Shown here: positions 5,912 through 7,693 of the stretch, one piece after another
How the letters are laid out: each line of letters starts with the position of its first letter
Numbering within the stretch: the first letter of the stretch is position 1
Origin: Psychrobacter sp.
Lineage (GTDB): Bacteria > Pseudomonadota > Gammaproteobacteria > Pseudomonadales > Moraxellaceae
Direction: 5' to 3'
NCBI GenBank assembly: GCA_029264635.1
Contig: JARIAA010000101.1
Coordinates: forward strand, 1-7,693
Length of the DNA stretch: 7,693 nt
The notes under the pieces: generated by a model
Databases searched by the model: none
What the model was told of the DNA's origin: nothing
What the model saw: the letters and a program-made list of their open reading frames with translations, nothing else
Program-made: the position numbers and the translations under genes

Positions 5912-7624
5912 CTATTCCGATGCCCGTGGTGGCTCATTGGTATCTGTCAAATTAGGATTTATCTTGCTTAATGAGGGCGTGCCAGCACTATTGCTATCCT
6001 CGTCGCCATAAATATCATCATTATTACCGATGACAATATGTTTATCGACAAAATAAATCAATACAAGAATAGGAATACCAATAGCAAAGGTAAATAAGAA
6101 AAAGAATGGATAGCCCATTGCATCAACGATACCACCAGAATACCCACCCAACACTTTAGGCGCTAATGTCATCAAAGACGAGAATATAGAATATTGCACC
6201 GCTGTAAATCGGATTGAAGTCAGTGCAGATAAGAAAGCAATAAATACGGCACTCGCAAAACCTGCCGCTAGGTTATCTAAAATAACTGCAAGATACATAT
6301 ACTCTAAACTGCCTGGGTGATAAGTCAAAAGTACAAATAGTAAATTAGTAATACTTGCTAGTATCGCTCCCAACATCATCACATGCATCATGCGCATTTT
6401 TTGCGCCAATATTCCACCCAAGAAACCACCAGCGAGCGCCATTAGCACCCCAACTAATTTCACAGCATTGGCAATCTCAACCTTCGTAAAGCCCATGTCT
6501 TGGTAAAAAACGTTGGATATCACCCCTGCCACGATGTCAGAGATACGGTAAAGACCGATTAATGCTAATAATAGTAATGCCTGCTTGCCATAACGCTTAA
6601 AAAAATCAGCAATAGGGTCTACCCACATCGTTTTGGCGACTTCTTTCTTGGCGAGCCCTACTCGTATGAGCCCATATCCTATTAGCATTGCAACTGCTAA
6701 GCTACCAAATAAGCGTGCCGTCTCACCGATAAAGCTGAGTAACACACTCTCGGTTTCTGTAAAAAAGCTGCCGATAACGATGAAAGCGCCTATAAAACCA
6801 ATAACGGTAATAATAAATAGCAAGACTATTCTGATGTAATCACTACTTGTCTCAACCAGCAAAGAGACTTTATTAATAATTTTAGGCTGATTTATGATAA
6901 AAAATAATAGCAAAAGTGGCGCACAAGCAACTAAAGCTAAAAAGTAAAAATTAACGGCGGGCAGGATAGCAAGCGGTATGAGCGTAATATCAGAATCAAG
7001 AAAGTTGTTATAAATAATTTTGATTAAACTAAGTAGACCATATATCGAGCCTGGTATCACTAACAATGCGGCATATATAAAAAACGCTTTAAGATTGGTT
7101 TTTTGCTTGTTGACCTGTAATATCTCAGCAATCGGCTCATAGCCAGCAAAGGTGGCTAGAATCCCGATTGACATCACCCCTGCCATAATATAGTAAGTGT
7201 TACGCCACGCCTCATAACTATAGAATGCTTCTGTAGAGCCAAAATAATCCGCTAAATACAGCGCGCCCGCCCCAGCGACAATCATACCGACTCGGTATCC
7301 TGCGACATACATAGCGGCCAAAGTCGGCTGCAATGCAGGCGGCGCTATCTCAATGCGATAGGCATCAATGACAATATCTTGCGTCGCCGATGAAAAACCC
7401 AATAAGACCACTGCAGCTGCCATAAACCATAGCGCCTCTTTACTGACAGGGTTAAAGCTTGCCATCAGCAATATAGCTATGACGATAAGCAGTTGGGAGG
7501 TGACAATCCAAGCCCGGCGCCGTCCAAGCCATTTGGTTAAAAAAGGAACAGGAAGCGCATCAATCAGTGGCGCCCAAATAAACTTAAAAGAATAGCCAAG
7601 CGCCGCCCAGCTAAACATAGTCAC
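5912..7624 (-). CDS. ampG: AmpG-type muropeptide MFS permease, lacking the family's N-terminus
   Basis: AmpG imports GlcNAc-1,6-anhydromuropeptides through the inner membrane for cell-wall recycling and, where present, AmpC induction. Family marks are GYSFKFIWAPLID (10-22), GRRRAW (34-39) and ATQDIVIDAYRIE (80-92). The second half has LYRISDIVAGVISNVF (358-373) and QYSIFSSLMTLAPKVLGG (477-494). Hydrophobic segments between residues 180 and 320 suggest extra helices over the basic twelve, as in the long Pseudomonas AmpG. A polar, acidic tail runs from about 530 to 570. The protein opens in what corresponds to helix 2: E. coli AmpG, as I recall it, has about 50 residues before the matching GFFSLVG. 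Upstream in frame a TAA stands at 7639-7637, and no other frame encodes the missing part before the window ends. Starts available are GTG 7624 or ATG 7618. It may be a 5'-truncated, possibly non-functional gene. Confidence 0.85.
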   Translation of the reverse strand: MTMFSWAALGYSFKFIWAPLIDALPVPFLTKWLGRRRAWIVTSQLLIVIAILLMASFNPVSKEALWFMAAAVVLLGFSSATQDIVIDAYRIEIAPPALQPTLAAMYVAGYRVGMIVAGAGALYLADYFGSTEAFYSYEAWRNTYYIMAGVMSIGILATFAGYEPIAEILQVNKQKTNLKAFFIYAALLVIPGSIYGLLSLIKIIYNNFLDSDITLIPLAILPAVNFYFLALVACAPLLLLFFIINQPKIINKVSLLVETSSDYIRIVLLFIITVIGFIGAFIVIGSFFTETESVLLSFIGETARLFGSLAVAMLIGYGLIRVGLAKKEVAKTMWVDPIADFFKRYGKQALLLLALIGLYRISDIVAGVISNVFYQDMGFTKVEIANAVKLVGVLMALAGGFLGGILAQKMRMMHVMMLGAILASITNLLFVLLTYHPGSLEYMYLAVILDNLAAGFASAVFIAFLSALTSIRFTAVQYSIFSSLMTLAPKVLGGYSGGIVDAMGYPFFFLFTFAIGIPILVLIYFVDKHIVIGNNDDIYGDEDSNSAGTPSLSKINPNLTDTNEPPRASE

Positions 7625-7636
7625 CAGTTCTTTTTT

Positions 7637-7664
7637 TTAATTTTATTTATTTAATTTTATTTTT
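7637..7664. repeat. Tandem duplication of a 14-base A/T unit upstream of the AmpG-type gene
   Basis: TTAATTTTATTTAT (7637-7650) is followed directly by TTAATTTTATTTTT (7651-7664), matching at 13 of 14 positions. It sits in an almost pure A/T tract (7631-7680, only two G and no C) that begins six bases beyond the GTG start. No gene, clear promoter or terminator can be identified in 7625-7693. Confidence 0.6.
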
Positions 7665-7693
7665 ATTATGTTATGTTAATCACCATACATTAC

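Overview
The window looks like chromosomal DNA of a gamma-proteobacterium of the Moraxellaceae, most likely Psychrobacter or a close relative. This rests on moderate AT richness, the protein character (actinobacterial/pseudomonad-type LeuA, long AmpG-type permease, prmC next to a moeB-type gene) and AT-rich intergenic DNA. It is an inference from remembered families, not a database match. No rRNA, tRNA, CRISPR array, insertion sequence or phage gene is visible. No stretch longer than about 200 bases lacks a gene.

Layout. Six of the seven genes lie on the minus strand; only the Lrp-type regulator is on the plus strand. From the left: the N-terminal third of leuA (2-isopropylmalate synthase, running off the window) is divergent from an Lrp/AsnC-family regulator. 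The two share a 202-base control region with candidate promoters and one Lrp-like site. The regulator converges, with a 10-base gap, on a YbfB/YjiJ-type MFS transporter. A 203-base intergenic region with a candidate promoter and an inverted repeat separates that from an ABC1/UbiB-type atypical kinase. Then come a MoeB/ThiF-type E1-like adenylyltransferase and prmC (release-factor glutamine methyltransferase), 35 bases apart and probably co-transcribed. Last is a long AmpG-type muropeptide permease reaching 7624.

Functionally this is mostly housekeeping: leucine synthesis and its possible control by an amino-acid-responsive regulator, translation termination (PrmC), sulfur-carrier activation (MoeB-like), a quinone- or lipid-linked atypical kinase, peptidoglycan recycling (AmpG) and an unassigned exporter. 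I see no convincing new multi-gene system. The most unusual point is at the right edge. The AmpG-type gene has no counterpart of the first roughly 50 residues of the family, and the normal coding sequence stops abruptly at an almost pure A/T tract holding a 14-base tandem duplication. Several genes also have a non-ATG codon slightly upstream of a better ATG, so start choices are explained per gene.
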